A stretch of 64,000 nucleotides of DNA from Linnemannia hyalina (GCA_019671135.1 JAHRHY010000017.1:434001-498000), one strand, 5' to 3'. Shown: positions 34,249-44,894, numbered from the stretch's first letter. Numbers and translations: made by a program. Notes: generated from the sequence alone by a model not told the origin.

Positions 34249-37077
34249 CTATGATACAAGGCTGTCGGCCAATTGACACCACCGGAGACGGTATTGCCAG
34301 GCAGAGATGCCAGATTTCGGAAACCGATCAACAGCAGCCTTCCAGTCTCGCGATCCGTTCCTCTGCGGCTCCATGTTCTGTAGCAGCCACTGATCCTCCT
34401 CGGGAGTGAACAGCTTCTGCTCAAGCAGGTGACGGTAGGAGCTCTCATATGCACGTCGACAAGGTTTCATCGACCAGCCTTCAGGCATCCTTGCCACCAC
34501 CTTGCTCCAATCGATACTCGCAGAAGAAGGCTGCTGTTGTTCGTCGACGGCCTGGAGGAGAGTCATGTACTCATCAACCGTGATCCGCGTCGCACAATCA
34601 GACAAGCGGTACCACCGCGTTCTCATCATCGACCAGGTCCGCCAGGGAAGGTACTTCCTCCAAATCTCCGTCCAGACGAATCCACATTCTCGGATCCCTT
34701 GCTCCAGCAGCTTAAGCTCCGAGTGACTCCATGGTCGGCCGGCATTCTTGTGAATATGTCTCCAGTGCCATTCAATGCTGTCGATAAAGGCGGACGTGTT
34801 CGTGTCTCTATCCAGTGTACATGCATGGGTGCTCCATGGATAGTCGCCCATTTGTGCGGCAACCTTCCTCCACTCCACATCGTCCAGTCGAGACTTCTTG
34901 TTTTGCCGAACAATGTCTTGAAAGACCAAAGACCAGTGCTTGGGTCGCAGAATGAGACCTTGCTGGGCAGTCTTCTCCCGCAAGGTCTTTATTTGTCGAT
35001 TGGCATGGTCCGTGATCGTCTTGTCATCCAACGCAACCAACCCTCGAATAGAGTCCTCAAAAAAGGCAAGACACTGTTCTCCACCACCAGGCATCCCCAT
35101 CTCACGAGCAACCTTGTTCCAGAACTGTTGGTATCCTTGGCGACCGCCCATCACTTCTTTGTCCTGCTGCTGCATCTTGCACCAAGAGAAAGCTGACCAG
35201 AATGAGCAGCGAGTCGATGCTGTCCATTGCCGGGAATCATAAGACCTCTGGACAGGCATATCCAGATTTTTCCAGTGCATCCTGCATTCCACCGCTGTGA
35301 CAGTTCTCGCCGCCATGGCCTTGCCCAAGTTTATCCTCGCGTCTGTGTTGATAGCTGCAGCAACCTCATCCCAGGCGCTCAATCCTTTCCGAAGGACTAG
35401 TTGGATCAAGACATTCTCCGCTCGCTCAGACCACGCAGAATGTTGATTCAGCCAGTCCAGCTGAAGTCTCTTCCAGCCCTGTACAGACACTGTCCTTGAA
35501 GTCATGCCGAGGAGTTCATCCCAGTCCTGGCAGGTATAAAATCGCTCGATTCGTCCACGCTTATACAAGCAGGATTCGACCTCCCTGGCTACGCGCTGAG
35601 AAGTAGCAAGGCCCTTTCCTGGTCCGGTGAAGGCGTCGTTACGGGTTTCCTTCCATCGCATCCTGCACGCCGCCTTGGATAAGCCCAGAGTAGACGAAAT
35701 CGTGTCCCATGACTCGCCCAAGCCAACCAAATGGTGCAGCCGTTTGGTTTTACTCTTCGACCAAACGCTCTCAAAGAGCGGACGCAAGACAGTGTGGTAT
35801 CGATTGCAACACAATCCAGAGTCGACACCGACCACCGCCCCAACCATTGCCCACGTCGACTCGGTTTCCCCCTCCCACATCCTCACGATTACCTCGTCGA
35901 TTTCCGGTGTCCAGATCTGTCGCGCCAAAAGATCGTAGTGTCGATGCAGCTGAGAAATCGAAGAATGAGGAGTAACGCCATCCAGACCATGTAGTCTCCG
36001 CTTCATCTTCTGAGCATAGTGCAGCCGTCTCAAACAGTGCTCATACGTCCTCCCAAGTTCGTCCTCAATCGCCGCCCAACTCCTTCCCTCGCTCTCCATT
36101 CTCAGTAACTTTGCATCCATCTCCGGGGTCCACGTTGGGGTACTCAAAAGGGCTTCCTGCTCACGCTCTCGTATCACGCTGTATCGAGTTCGATGAGAAT
36201 AAAGAAGAATCTGATCGTACCATCCTTGCACAGTCTCGAGGGTCAACCCCGGTTCATCCTTGACCATCGCCTCAAAGATCCCATCCACCTTCTTGGCGAA
36301 GCCCGTCATTGCCTCACTACGGACCGCACTGGACCGATGCCCCATACCTTGCCTCAACCAAGGCTCCAAGACACTGAACCGGATCCGTAGCACCTCCGAC
36401 GACTGCCCCATCTCGGCCGCAATCTGGTGCCAAGGCTTATTCTCCTGAATCCGCTTTTTGATCAACGTCAAGTCTGAAAACGATCCCGCTCCTGCTTCCG
36501 CTCCTGTTCTTGAACCCTGCGGTGCCATGGCGTTGAAAGGTGCCAGGTACTTTTTGTAGTGCTGCAGGCAGGTTGTCCTTGCACTTCCAGTGACCCGTGA
36601 GATGCGTGCCCAAGACATTCCAGCCTCGGCGAGTTCCACAAGAACGCTGTTGGATTCTAGGGTCCATTTGCCACGGGTTTGCTTGGCGGGAGAGGCGAAT
36701 GGCTTGAAGGTATTGGGGGTGACGGGAGTTATCGGTGTAAAGGCAGGTACGCGTTCAATGATGGGCGTGTCGGTGGCGAGAAGGGTGGAGGTATTTGAAG
36801 CGTTGTTCTTGGTTGTTGATATTGCCCGTCTCCCGCAACAAGTTGGCTGTCGCGGTTTTAAGAAAGGTGCTGGCTGCATGCAAAGGCGGAGTGGTTGAGG
36901 GGTTATTCGATGTAGACTGCGTGAGTTGCTGTTGTTGTTGTTGCCATGAATGAGTGTGTTCCTTGAGGGTACTGTGACGGTGACGACAGTTCGAGTTATT
37001 GGCGGGTACATTCGACGCAAGAGTTGGGTTGCCATGGCTGTTGGCCGTGAATGTCCACGGACTCGGACGAACGACAT
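34249..37077 (-). CDS. Multi-repeat Myb/SANT-like protein
   Basis: A single open frame of 942 residues. About ten Myb/SANT-like repeats are recognisable by spaced tryptophans, for example RGKWTLESNSVLVELAEAG..W..I, TWTPEMDAKLLRMESEGRSW, IWTPEIDEVIVRMW, AWSERAENVLIQLVLRKG, RPWSHSELKLLEQGIRECG and LFTPEEDQWLLQNMEPQ. Myb repeats usually bind DNA; some SANT repeats bind histones. The first 90 residues are rich in arginine and threonine and poor in acids, and contain GRRAIST, which resembles a mitochondrial cleavage site, so import into mitochondria is possible but unproven. Its 5' side is abutted by a LINE inserted only about 105 bp before the start codon. No specific function is assignable. Confidence 0.8.
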   Translation of the reverse strand: MSFVRVRGHSRPTAMATQLLRRMYPPITRTVVTVTVPSRNTLIHGNNNNSNSRSLHRITPQPLRLCMQPAPFLKPRQPTCCGRRAISTTKNNASNTSTLLATDTPIIERVPAFTPITPVTPNTFKPFASPAKQTRGKWTLESNSVLVELAEAGMSWARISRVTGSARTTCLQHYKKYLAPFNAMAPQGSRTGAEAGAGSFSDLTLIKKRIQENKPWHQIAAEMGQSSEVLRIRFSVLEPWLRQGMGHRSSAVRSEAMTGFAKKVDGIFEAMVKDEPGLTLETVQGWYDQILLYSHRTRYSVIREREQEALLSTPTWTPEMDAKLLRMESEGRSWAAIEDELGRTYEHCLRRLHYAQKMKRRLHGLDGVTPHSSISQLHRHYDLLARQIWTPEIDEVIVRMWEGETESTWAMVGAVVGVDSGLCCNRYHTVLRPLFESVWSKSKTKRLHHLVGLGESWDTISSTLGLSKAACRMRWKETRNDAFTGPGKGLATSQRVAREVESCLYKRGRIERFYTCQDWDELLGMTSRTVSVQGWKRLQLDWLNQHSAWSERAENVLIQLVLRKGLSAWDEVAAAINTDARINLGKAMAARTVTAVECRMHWKNLDMPVQRSYDSRQWTASTRCSFWSAFSWCKMQQQDKEVMGGRQGYQQFWNKVAREMGMPGGGEQCLAFFEDSIRGLVALDDKTITDHANRQIKTLREKTAQQGLILRPKHWSLVFQDIVRQNKKSRLDDVEWRKVAAQMGDYPWSTHACTLDRDTNTSAFIDSIEWHWRHIHKNAGRPWSHSELKLLEQGIRECGFVWTEIWRKYLPWRTWSMMRTRWYRLSDCATRITVDEYMTLLQAVDEQQQPSSASIDWSKVVARMPEGWSMKPCRRAYESSYRHLLEQKLFTPEEDQWLLQNMEPQRNGSRDWKAAVDRFPKSGISAWQYRLRWCQLADSLVS

Positions 37078-37181
37078 GACGATTTGCTTTCGGCAGACGA
37101 TCGAGAGGTGAGAGATGTTCCTTCGTGGCCAGAAAGATTAAATGAATATAAGAGCATTAAGGGGTACATGCATGTAGACGG

Positions 37182-40100
37182 GAAAGAAACCAATCTCGAC
37201 GGTCGCGTCATTTTGGCACACGTCTTTTCTTCCTCTTCCTCCCCTTCTTCCTCTCCCTCCCCTCCTGGGTGACCTTAACTACCAACACCATTGCCGTCGC
37301 ACCCACTCTCCGTTCCGAGAATGGATTAACACCCATCTCATCAACTGCGTCACTCCTCCCAATACCACTCCCACCCCCACTTTTATTCACTCTGGAAATA
37401 AAAGTAGAACCACCATCGACTATATTCTATACTCTTTCTCTCTCTTTTCTCACACTTCTGACCACGACATGTTGACGCTAACCTTGACTCCCAGTATAGC
37501 ACCAAGGACGGGTCGTGGACTATGGCGGATGAACACACAGATCCTGGACAACGCTTAGTTCTTATCCGCACTTGACACACACACCCCGACCCTGGAAGAA
37601 CCCCAACCGTCCGAGACTCGACAACAACACTAGGACAGAGTCAAGGACGAGATTAAACGTTTTTGCATCAAACAATCAATCTCTACTCGTCGCAACCAAC
37701 GCCGCAGTAAGCGCCTCGTCTCCGCACTCCACAACCCTACAACAAACTCTTGACCACAACGGCAGAGGAACGATTACAAGTGGCAGCCGAACACTATAAG
37801 GAGTTGTACACCTCGGACTCCTCGGACAGGAACGCCACTCAACGACTAATGGATTCCCTTCCGGCCACTTCCCTCCTCCCTCTTCGGACGTAGAGACGAC
37901 GACACAGGATAACAGAGTCCGAACTTGAGGCAATCATAGCAAAGACCCCCCTCCTCCCCTCAAGGGCACCAGGACAAGATGGACTACCTTTTGAGCTGTG
38001 TCGCCACATCCTCACAATCCCCTGGATCCGCCATTTCCTTGTCAACATCCTTAACAACGCTTTACTGGAATCGACCTCCCTCCAGTCCTGGAAACACACA
38101 GTCATGATCTTGCTCTACAAGAAAGGCGAAGCCTCACAACTGTCCAACTGGCGTCCGCTGTCACTCATCAACTGCGACGTCAAGATATTTACAAAGCTGA
38201 TCACACTCCGACTCCAACCTTACATGCGCACTCTAACGGGTCAGCACCAGCCAGGATTTGCGGCTGGTCGACATATTGCCGACAATGGCATGGTCCTAAA
38301 CAATCTACGTGACTACTGCAGGAACAGGAAGCTGAAGCATGTCGGAGTTCTACTGGACTAGAAAATGGCCTACGATAGGGTTCACCCAGAGTACCTGGAA
38401 ATGGTGATGGAGATTTGGCTTCCCCCAACAAGTCATCAGGAGTATTTCGACCCTCTTTTTTTCCACTCAAATATCTCTCAACGTCAACGGCTATATCTCG
38501 GACCCAATCTCACAGTCCAGAGCGACCCCTATCACCCCACCTCTTCAAACTAGCGTTTGAACCACCTCTCGCCCATATCCAATTAATACCCCTCATTCAA
38601 AGAATCAACATACCACAGCGCCCAGAGCCAGTCAAACTGGCAGCCTACGCTGACGACCTTATGACGCTCGTCGCTTCAGTACAGGAATGGGAGGCATTAG
38701 AGGGGGCTCTACGTCTATACGAGAATGCCCCAAACGCACGAGTCAACTTTAACAAAACGGTAGCCTTTCCAATGTTTACCTACTCAGACCCGATCCTCAA
38801 AGCACACCTCACCTCTCTCCACCTACAATGACACGACAGCACAACAAATGAAGCACTTACCTATCTTGGCTTTCCAATATTTTTTTGCGGAGTGCAGGCA
38901 ACAACATTCAAGAACAAAATAATAATACAGGAATCAACATACATTCATCTCGTTCCCTTTCGGTCCTAGGACGCGCTACCATCATCAATGCCCTTATCCT
39001 CTCCCTCCTTTGGAACCTCGCGTGGGTGACCCCATTCCCTACTTCCTTCCTATCCAAATTCAAACAGGCCATCACACGATTTGTTTGCCTCTTCAAACCC
39101 ACAGCATTATGGAAAGTCATTACCACCCCTCGACACAACGGCGGCCTTGGGTTTATTGATCCGGCCAAGCAGCAATAGACCTTCCTCATCAAGCACCTTC
39201 GCAACACCACAACTATGTCAGTATCCTGGGGGAAGGACATTGTACTGAATCTCATCCTCTGGAAGACAAAGTCCACCCACCGCCTATCCTTCATGCTGAA
39301 CCCCCAGGAGAACCGACTTCACCAACAACTTAAACACTTCCCCCACCTCCTGCAACTAGTCAAGGCGGCCAGCACACTTCCCCCGCTCAGGACACCTACC
39401 ATGCAAGTAGGACTACCGAATTCGACCACTTTTCTGGAGAGCCCATTGGAATGTTGGTTCCCTTCGACGAATGACAACAACACCACCCTCACCGCACGGA
39501 TTGGAGACCTGTTCGCGCTGGAGATACACGAAAATAACAAGTTCAAGGTGGCATGCAAGCGCCGACTCTCCCTCAAATCGAAGCCTGTAAGAGACGACCT
39601 CATCACACAACTTACATGAACCAATACCCAGCAGATGTCACAAGTATATCTGGACGCGATACAGACACGCATGTTGATGCCGTTGGAGACCGCCTAGATC
39701 AGAGAATACGCTCACCCATCCTCCTCGACAATGGCAAGACAAAGGTGACTTAGGGACTGCCTTCACCAGACAGATCCGACATTACCTTTCCCCGGCTCCC
39801 GAACCCGAACCTCCCCAGACCCCTTTCGATGCACCCTAAATCTGGCACCAAGTCCCAGTGGCGCAAGTTCTGGAAGACCAAGATTCCCCACAAAGCCCGC
39901 ACTTTCTGGTGACGATACAAGTGTAATAGCAACAGAAGAAGGGTGATAGACAAGAGCAGGAGGCAGAAACGGATGGTGTTTATTGTACAGGGGAGCCAGG
40001 GTATTTATGTGTGCTAGGCTATGGGCTCCAGGATGGTGGTGATGTGGTGAGGTGGTGATGTGGTTAGATGGGGATGTAATTAGGTGTTAATGTGGTTAGA

Positions 40101-40627
40101 TGAGACAGTGGTTAGATGACGCTAATGATCTAGGGTCACAACAGATTATGATACTGTGACAACAAGTGTGACATTATCCCATGTGACACGCTTCGGGCCC
40201 AATCAGTGGAAACAGGACGCTCAATGTGACGCTCTGGGATGCAGGGAAAGAATGGCGGACAAAAACCACCATGTCTTGGGATGCAAGGGCAAGTACCTAG
40301 CATGGCAGTTCATATTGCGAGAATACATAGACAAGCCCAGAAGGTCCGATGATGATCTCCATACTTTACTATCCTTGTAACCCCCCACATTCCCCATTAA
40401 GCCCAAGTACTATATCCTCCCCCCACAACTGGCGTGCTGCCTCATAGGTATAAACACGGCAAACACCATCCTCTTCCTTCACAAACACACACAGTCCCCG
40501 GAGGAAATCTCCGACTGAATTTCCATAGAAATGAAGAAAGCAAAACGAACACCAACTCAAACACACGGCTAATAGCCACAAAAAACATCTTCGAAAAGCA
40601 AAAAAAAAAAAAAAAAGAAAGAAAACC
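37182..40627 (+). mobile_element. LINE retrotransposon, 5'-truncated and decayed
   Basis: A non-LTR element on the plus strand from about 37192 to a poly(A) tail at 40600-40616. A near-perfect target duplication flanks it: GAAAGAAACC (37182-37191) and GAAAGAAAACC (40617-40627). Coding remnants in order: the second half of an APE-type endonuclease (NLDGRVILAHV, GDLNY, TIDYIL, SDHDML; 37192-37475), a reverse transcriptase (ILLYKKGEASQLSNWRPLSL near 38110, GQHQPGFAAGRHI, MAYDRVHPEYL near 38365, AAYADDLM near 38645), and a zinc-knuckle C terminus (KIPHKARTFW near 39870; CDALGC...HHVLGC near 40225-40280). Frames shift several times and in-frame stops occur, so it is dead. A solo LTR lies inside it. 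Confidence 0.9.
39922..40161 (-). mobile_element. Solo LTR nested in the LINE
   Basis: A 240-bp block begins TGTAATAGC and ends GTGACA, with the TG...CA ends of LTRs, and is flanked by the 5-bp duplicate ACAAG (39917-39921 and 40162-40166). Read on the minus strand it carries CATAAATACCC (TATA-like) followed about 30 bp later by CAATAAACACC (polyadenylation-like), the U3-R order of an LTR. It interrupts the LINE zinc-knuckle codons: the LINE frame RYKC resumes as CDIIPCDTLRAQ after it. No internal retroelement sequence remains, so it is a recombined solo LTR. Confidence 0.85.
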
Positions 40628-40952
40628 TGTAGTCTAGTTAGTCGGAGTATTTGTAGTGCACAAGGGATCACTTGTTTGCTCTTTGTCTCTTTTCACATAT
40701 TGCAGAGTGACGGAGCAACCGAACTGACAAGTGTTTCTACACAGACTCATCTTCTCTTTATTCGCTACCGGCTACCCTATAATCCTGCATATGAGCCTTG
40801 CCTTCTGTAACATCAGTTTACAAGGCCTAAAATAAACACAGTCCAGTTGGTTTTGAATGCGTCAACCAGTGCCTGTCTCTGATCAAGTTGTCGTTCAATT
40901 CCAAGTGGTCAGAGTCGGGTTGGTCATGAGTGCCTCAACCAGCCTGAGCTCC
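40628..40952. other. Gap with degenerate LRR units
   Basis: The first part is unassigned sequence that lay next to the LINE target site. From about 40857 to 40952 there are two decayed 84-bp leucine-rich units on the minus strand that continue the array of the neighbouring F-box-LRR gene beyond its stop codon. Confidence 0.7.
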
Positions 40953-42209
40953 TTAGTGTCCGATCGAGTTGCTTCTCAATTCCAAAGTGGTCAGAGTCGC
41001 ATTGGTCTTGAGTGCCTCAGCCAGCGCCTGAGCTCCGTTGTCTCCGATCGAGTTGCTTCTCAAGTCCAAATTGGTCAGAGTCGAGTTGGTCTTGAGTGCC
41101 TCAGCCAGCGCCTGAGCTCCGTTGTCTCCGATCGAGTTGCCGCTCACCTCCAAAGTGGTCAGAGTCGAGTTGGTCTTGAGTGCCATAGCCAGCGCCTCGG
41201 CTCCGTTGTCTCCGATCGAGTTGCTTCTCAAGTCCAAATTGGTCAGAGTTGAGTTGGTCCTGAGTGCCTCAGCCAGCGTCTGAGCTCCATTGGATCCGAT
41301 CATATTGAAGCTCAAGTCCAAAGTGGTCAGAATCGAGTTGGTCTTGAGTGCCTTAGCCAATGCCTGAGCTCCGTTGTCTCTGATCGAGTTACGCCACAAG
41401 TTCAAAGTGATCAGCGTCGAGTTGGTCATGAGTGCCTCAGCCAGCGCCTGAGCTCCATTGTCTCCGATCGAGTTGCCGCTCACTTCCAAAGTGGTCAGAG
41501 TCGAGTTGGTCATGAGTGCCATAGCCAGCGCCTCGGCTCCGTTGTCTCCGATCGAGTTGCTTCTCAATTTCAAGGTGGTCAGAGTCGAGTTGGTCATGAG
41601 TGCCTCAGCCAGCGTCTGAGCTCCGTTGTCTCCGATCGAGTTGCTTCTCAATTTCAAAGCGGACAGAGTCGAGTTGGTCTTGAGTGCCACAGCCAGCGCC
41701 TGAGCTCCGTTGTCTCCGATCGAGTTGCTTCTCAAGTCCAAAGTGGTCAGAGTTGAGTTGGTCCTGAGTGCCTCAGCCAGCGCCTGACCTCCGTTTACTC
41801 CGATCGAGTTGCTGCTCAATTTCAAAGTGGATAGAGTTGAGTTGGACTTGAGTGCCTCAGCCAGCGCCTGAGTTCCGTCGGATCTGAACAACTTGATTCT
41901 CAAGTCCAAAGTGGTTAGAGTCGAGTTGGTTAGGATGCTGGAAAGTACTTTGTTCCGTGCAGATGTCGAGAATTGGGTTGCAGTTATAAAACTCTGAAAC
42001 TTCAGGCTCTTTATAAGGTGCTTGTTTCTCTCGACAGATTCCATGCTGGGGCCATGTCTCGATATCACGACAGACTTATAGAGAGGTGGTGTAAACGAGT
42101 CCTTCCAATCCTGACTCACACACACACAGGACGCGAGGTCTTTGAGGCCAAGATTGCTGGCAATGATTGAGCGAATCTCGGGTTGATCGAGGGGATGTAT
42201 CCGGAGCAT
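40953..42209 (-). CDS. F-box-like protein with 12 LRR units (RNase-inhibitor type)
   Basis: One open frame of 418 residues. The N terminus (HPLDQPEIRSIIASNLGLKDL, then SCVCVSQDWKDSFTPPLY, about residues 5-45) is an F-box-like module. From about residue 90 there are 12 repeats of 28 residues with consensus NSTLTTLDLRSNSIGDNGAQ followed by ALAEALKT, the RNase-inhibitor LRR type. The units are nearly identical at DNA level (84 bp each). The frame ends where a repeat unit is shifted (GACAAC changed to CACTAA), and degenerate repeat sequence continues past the stop. It may be a substrate adaptor of an SCF ubiquitin ligase; this is inferred. A broken inverted copy lies upstream at 43487-44124. It may itself be a recently truncated gene. 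Confidence 0.75.
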   Translation of the reverse strand: MLRIHPLDQPEIRSIIASNLGLKDLASCVCVSQDWKDSFTPPLYKSVVISRHGPSMESVERNKHLIKSLKFQSFITATQFSTSARNKVLSSILTNSTLTTLDLRIKLFRSDGTQALAEALKSNSTLSTLKLSSNSIGVNGGQALAEALRTNSTLTTLDLRSNSIGDNGAQALAVALKTNSTLSALKLRSNSIGDNGAQTLAEALMTNSTLTTLKLRSNSIGDNGAEALAMALMTNSTLTTLEVSGNSIGDNGAQALAEALMTNSTLITLNLWRNSIRDNGAQALAKALKTNSILTTLDLSFNMIGSNGAQTLAEALRTNSTLTNLDLRSNSIGDNGAEALAMALKTNSTLTTLEVSGNSIGDNGAQALAEALKTNSTLTNLDLRSNSIGDNGAQALAEALKTNATLTTLELRSNSIGH

Positions 42210-43486
42210 CGTTGTCAGAAAGATGAAGGGCGTGACAGGCGTGACAGGCGTAATGGGGATGATGATGAGATGAGGGCGGTGATGAGGGCGGTGATGAGGT
42301 GGTCACAAGGTGCGATAATGTAATAGCAATGGAGCAAGCGAGTATGGAAGGACAAAGGATAATACAAGGAGTGAGGGATATTTGACTAGTGGAGGCGCAG
42401 AAAGGACGACAATGAACGCTATTATTACGTCACCGAAACAACTCATCATAGCATGCACTGCGCTCTACCAGCACTATTGCATGTTTGCGAACATGCTGAG
42501 GTTAACTAGCCAAAGTCTTGAATGCCTTTCCACGCCGCTCTCAATCCGCACTCGTGGTAGTCGCTGTCCTCTTGCAGCGCCCTCTCGTTGCGCTGGTGAT
42601 ACTTCAGGAGGCAGTAGAAAAGGCGACGGTGGTGACGGTGGTTCCTTTCCCTAGAACCATTACTAGCAAGTGGCTGCAGTTAATTTGGACGTTCCTGGTT
42701 AGGAAGATAGCCTTGACTAATATTCGCCATATTCTCGGTGGCCATAAGGTTGAGGTGCAAATTTTCCTCATTTTTACCACTTCCTCTTCAAGAGTACATT
42801 GGCCACTTGGAAGAACATTATATAGTCGTAGGACCCTCGTTTGGCAAACTCAACAAAGTTCTTCACGGTCTTGGGAATGTTCTGAGTCACAATAAGTTTT
42901 GGAAGAACAAAGGAAAGAAGCGAATGAGTGCCTCGTGCGAGAAACAACTCAGCAAAGGCAAAAAAAAAAACACATTATCGGTTGGATGCCATCATATTCA
43001 TACTCTGCCAGAGAGACCTGGCCGCTGTCAGTACTGCAGCAGACAACGGAGCAAGAAAAATAACAGTAACAGAAGAGGAACAATAATGGCACCCTTGATA
43101 TTTTCTTCGGCCCCCTTGAAAATTTCTTTGCGCAACCATGATACATCATACTTCCACGTTATGTTGCCCTTTCTGACATTCTCGAAAGGGAGACCTCATG
43201 GAAGATGCCAAATCGTATGAATTGCTTGAACTATGTGTCATGCGGTCTTTTTCTAGCCTCCTCCACTTTCCCCATGTTCTCTTGTCTCTCTCTTTCTACC
43301 TTGTCTTGCTCATTCCCTCATTCACACTCTCTTGCTCTGTTGCTTTTACTGTCATCTTGCTTATCCTTTTCATTTCATTCTTTCTTCCTTACCTCCTTCT
43401 TTTCCTCATTCCTTCGTTATCGCATCTTCTTGTGACTCATCATCACTCTACTCGTCATCCCCGCCACGATCTCGTTCTTCAGCCTT
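42210..43486. other. Spacer between divergent F-box-LRR copies
   Basis: About 1.3 kb separates the two start codons. The side near 43487 is a CT-rich leader (43250-43480). The middle has short frames, one of them with a cysteine/histidine cluster (HHIHTLPERPGRCQYCSRQR, about 42985-43060) faintly like the C-terminal finger of piggyBac transposases. I cannot support a gene here. Confidence 0.4.
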
Positions 43487-44124
43487 ATGAATAAGATATC
43501 CTGGACACATCCCCTCGATCTACATGAGATTCGCTCAATCATTGCCAGCAATCTTGGCCTCAAAGACCTCGCGTCCTGTGTGTGTGTGAGTCAGGATTGG
43601 AAGGACTCGTTTACACCACCTCTCTACAAGACTGTCGTGATATCGAGACATGGCCCCAGTATGGAATCTGTCGAGAGAAACAAGCACCTTATAAAGAGCC
43701 TGAAGTTTCAGAGTTTTATAACTGAAAACAAATCCTCGATATCTGCACGGAACAAAGTCTTTCAAGCATTCTGACCAACTCGACTCTGAACAATTTGGAC
43801 TTGGAAAGCAACTTGATCGGAGACAACGGAACTCAGGCGCTGGCTGAAGCACTCATGACCAACTCGACTCTGACCAATTTGAGATTGAGCACCAACTCGA
43901 TCGGATCCAATGGAGCTCAGGCGCTAGCTAAGGCACTCAAGACCAACTCGACTCTGTCCACTTTGGACTTGAGCTTCAATTCGATCAAATCCAACGGAGC
44001 TCAGGCGCTGGCTGAGGCACTCAAGACCAACTGGACTCTGTCCGTTTTGGAGTGGGGCTTCAACGTGCCCAGAGACAGGCACTGGCTGACGCACCCAACA
44101 CGAACTCGAGTGTGTTTACTTTAG
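43487..44124 (+). pseudogene. Inverted F-box-LRR copy with frameshift
   Basis: Codes for the same N terminus as the minus-strand gene (HPLDLHEIRSIIASNLGLKD, SCVCVSQDWKDSFTPPLYK, SMESVERNKHLIKSLKFQSF). A one-base deletion near 43758 (AAAGTCTTTC where the intact copy has AAAGTACTTTC) shifts the frame and gives TGA at 43772. After it, about three LRR units continue in another frame (43795-44040), then the sequence degenerates in the same way as the last unit of the other copy (AGAGACAGGCACTGG shared) and stops at 44122. It is a pseudogene unless the deletion is an assembly error. Confidence 0.85.
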
Positions 44125-44353
44125 ACCATGTAAATTGATGTCGCCTCAATACTCAAATCCTTAAAGTCATGGCTCAGATCTACTATATAGTGAGCCACAA
44201 AACTCTTCAAATATTTTGAACCACTGTCTCCCATGACCTTTAACTCATGAACGGCAATAACATGCTGATCTTTCTAGATCTCAGTGAACTTGTATGTCAT
44301 TGCTATATGTACTTGTGCAATTGAGATAAATGTTGTGCCATTCGTACTGATAT

Positions 44354-44894
44354 TTATTTTTTGAATGACCCACCATGGTGCATTTGTACAGTTTTGTTTT
44401 TGTAACCATGATTTCTATTTACGTACCAAAATCGTGTGTTGCCTCCTTTTGCCTTGATGACACCTTGTACCCGTTCAGGCATACTCCGAATCAGATTGTG
44501 ACAGACCTCCATTGGCGTCTCTTCTTCCCAGATCTCGCTCACTCATTTCCACAGGTCAAAGTATGCCTTCAGGAATGAACCCACGTTCGTGACTCTTCTT
44601 TAAAGTGTTGCCACAAATGCTCTATAGGACTGAGGTCTGGCGAGTTGGGAGACCATGTGAGTAGTCTTTCCGTCGCCTTTGTCAACCCAATGGAGTCAAA
44701 GTAGGACTTGACTGCCTTGGCGCAGCGTGCTTGAGATCATTGTCTTGTTGATAGATAAATTGCTCTGGATCAATGTTGTGCCAGTCGATGGTATTCAATT
44801 TGCTCTTTTTGAAGAGCAATAAGAATGCGAATATGCATTGTCGAGTCCAAAACGGTGGTACACACTTAATTCCCAGGCTCCCTTCTATTGCCAC
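44354..44894 (-). pseudogene. Tc1-like transposase remnant
   Basis: The minus strand keeps the catalytic C-terminal part of a Tc1/mariner transposase: YQQDNDLKHA (second acidic motif, about 44740), then in another frame LTWSPNSPDLSPIEHLWQHF (third acidic motif, about 44640-44700) and finally the conserved tail MEVCHNLIRSMPERVQGVIK and AKGG (44440-44510). At least two frameshifts and a stop separate the blocks and the N-terminal half is missing. Terminal repeats were not found. Confidence 0.85.

Noticed and set aside
42960..43100. Possible piggyBac C-terminal finger (GRCQYC)
   Set aside because: Only a short cysteine/histidine cluster matches; the later cysteines and the catalytic part are absent, so I do not annotate it.
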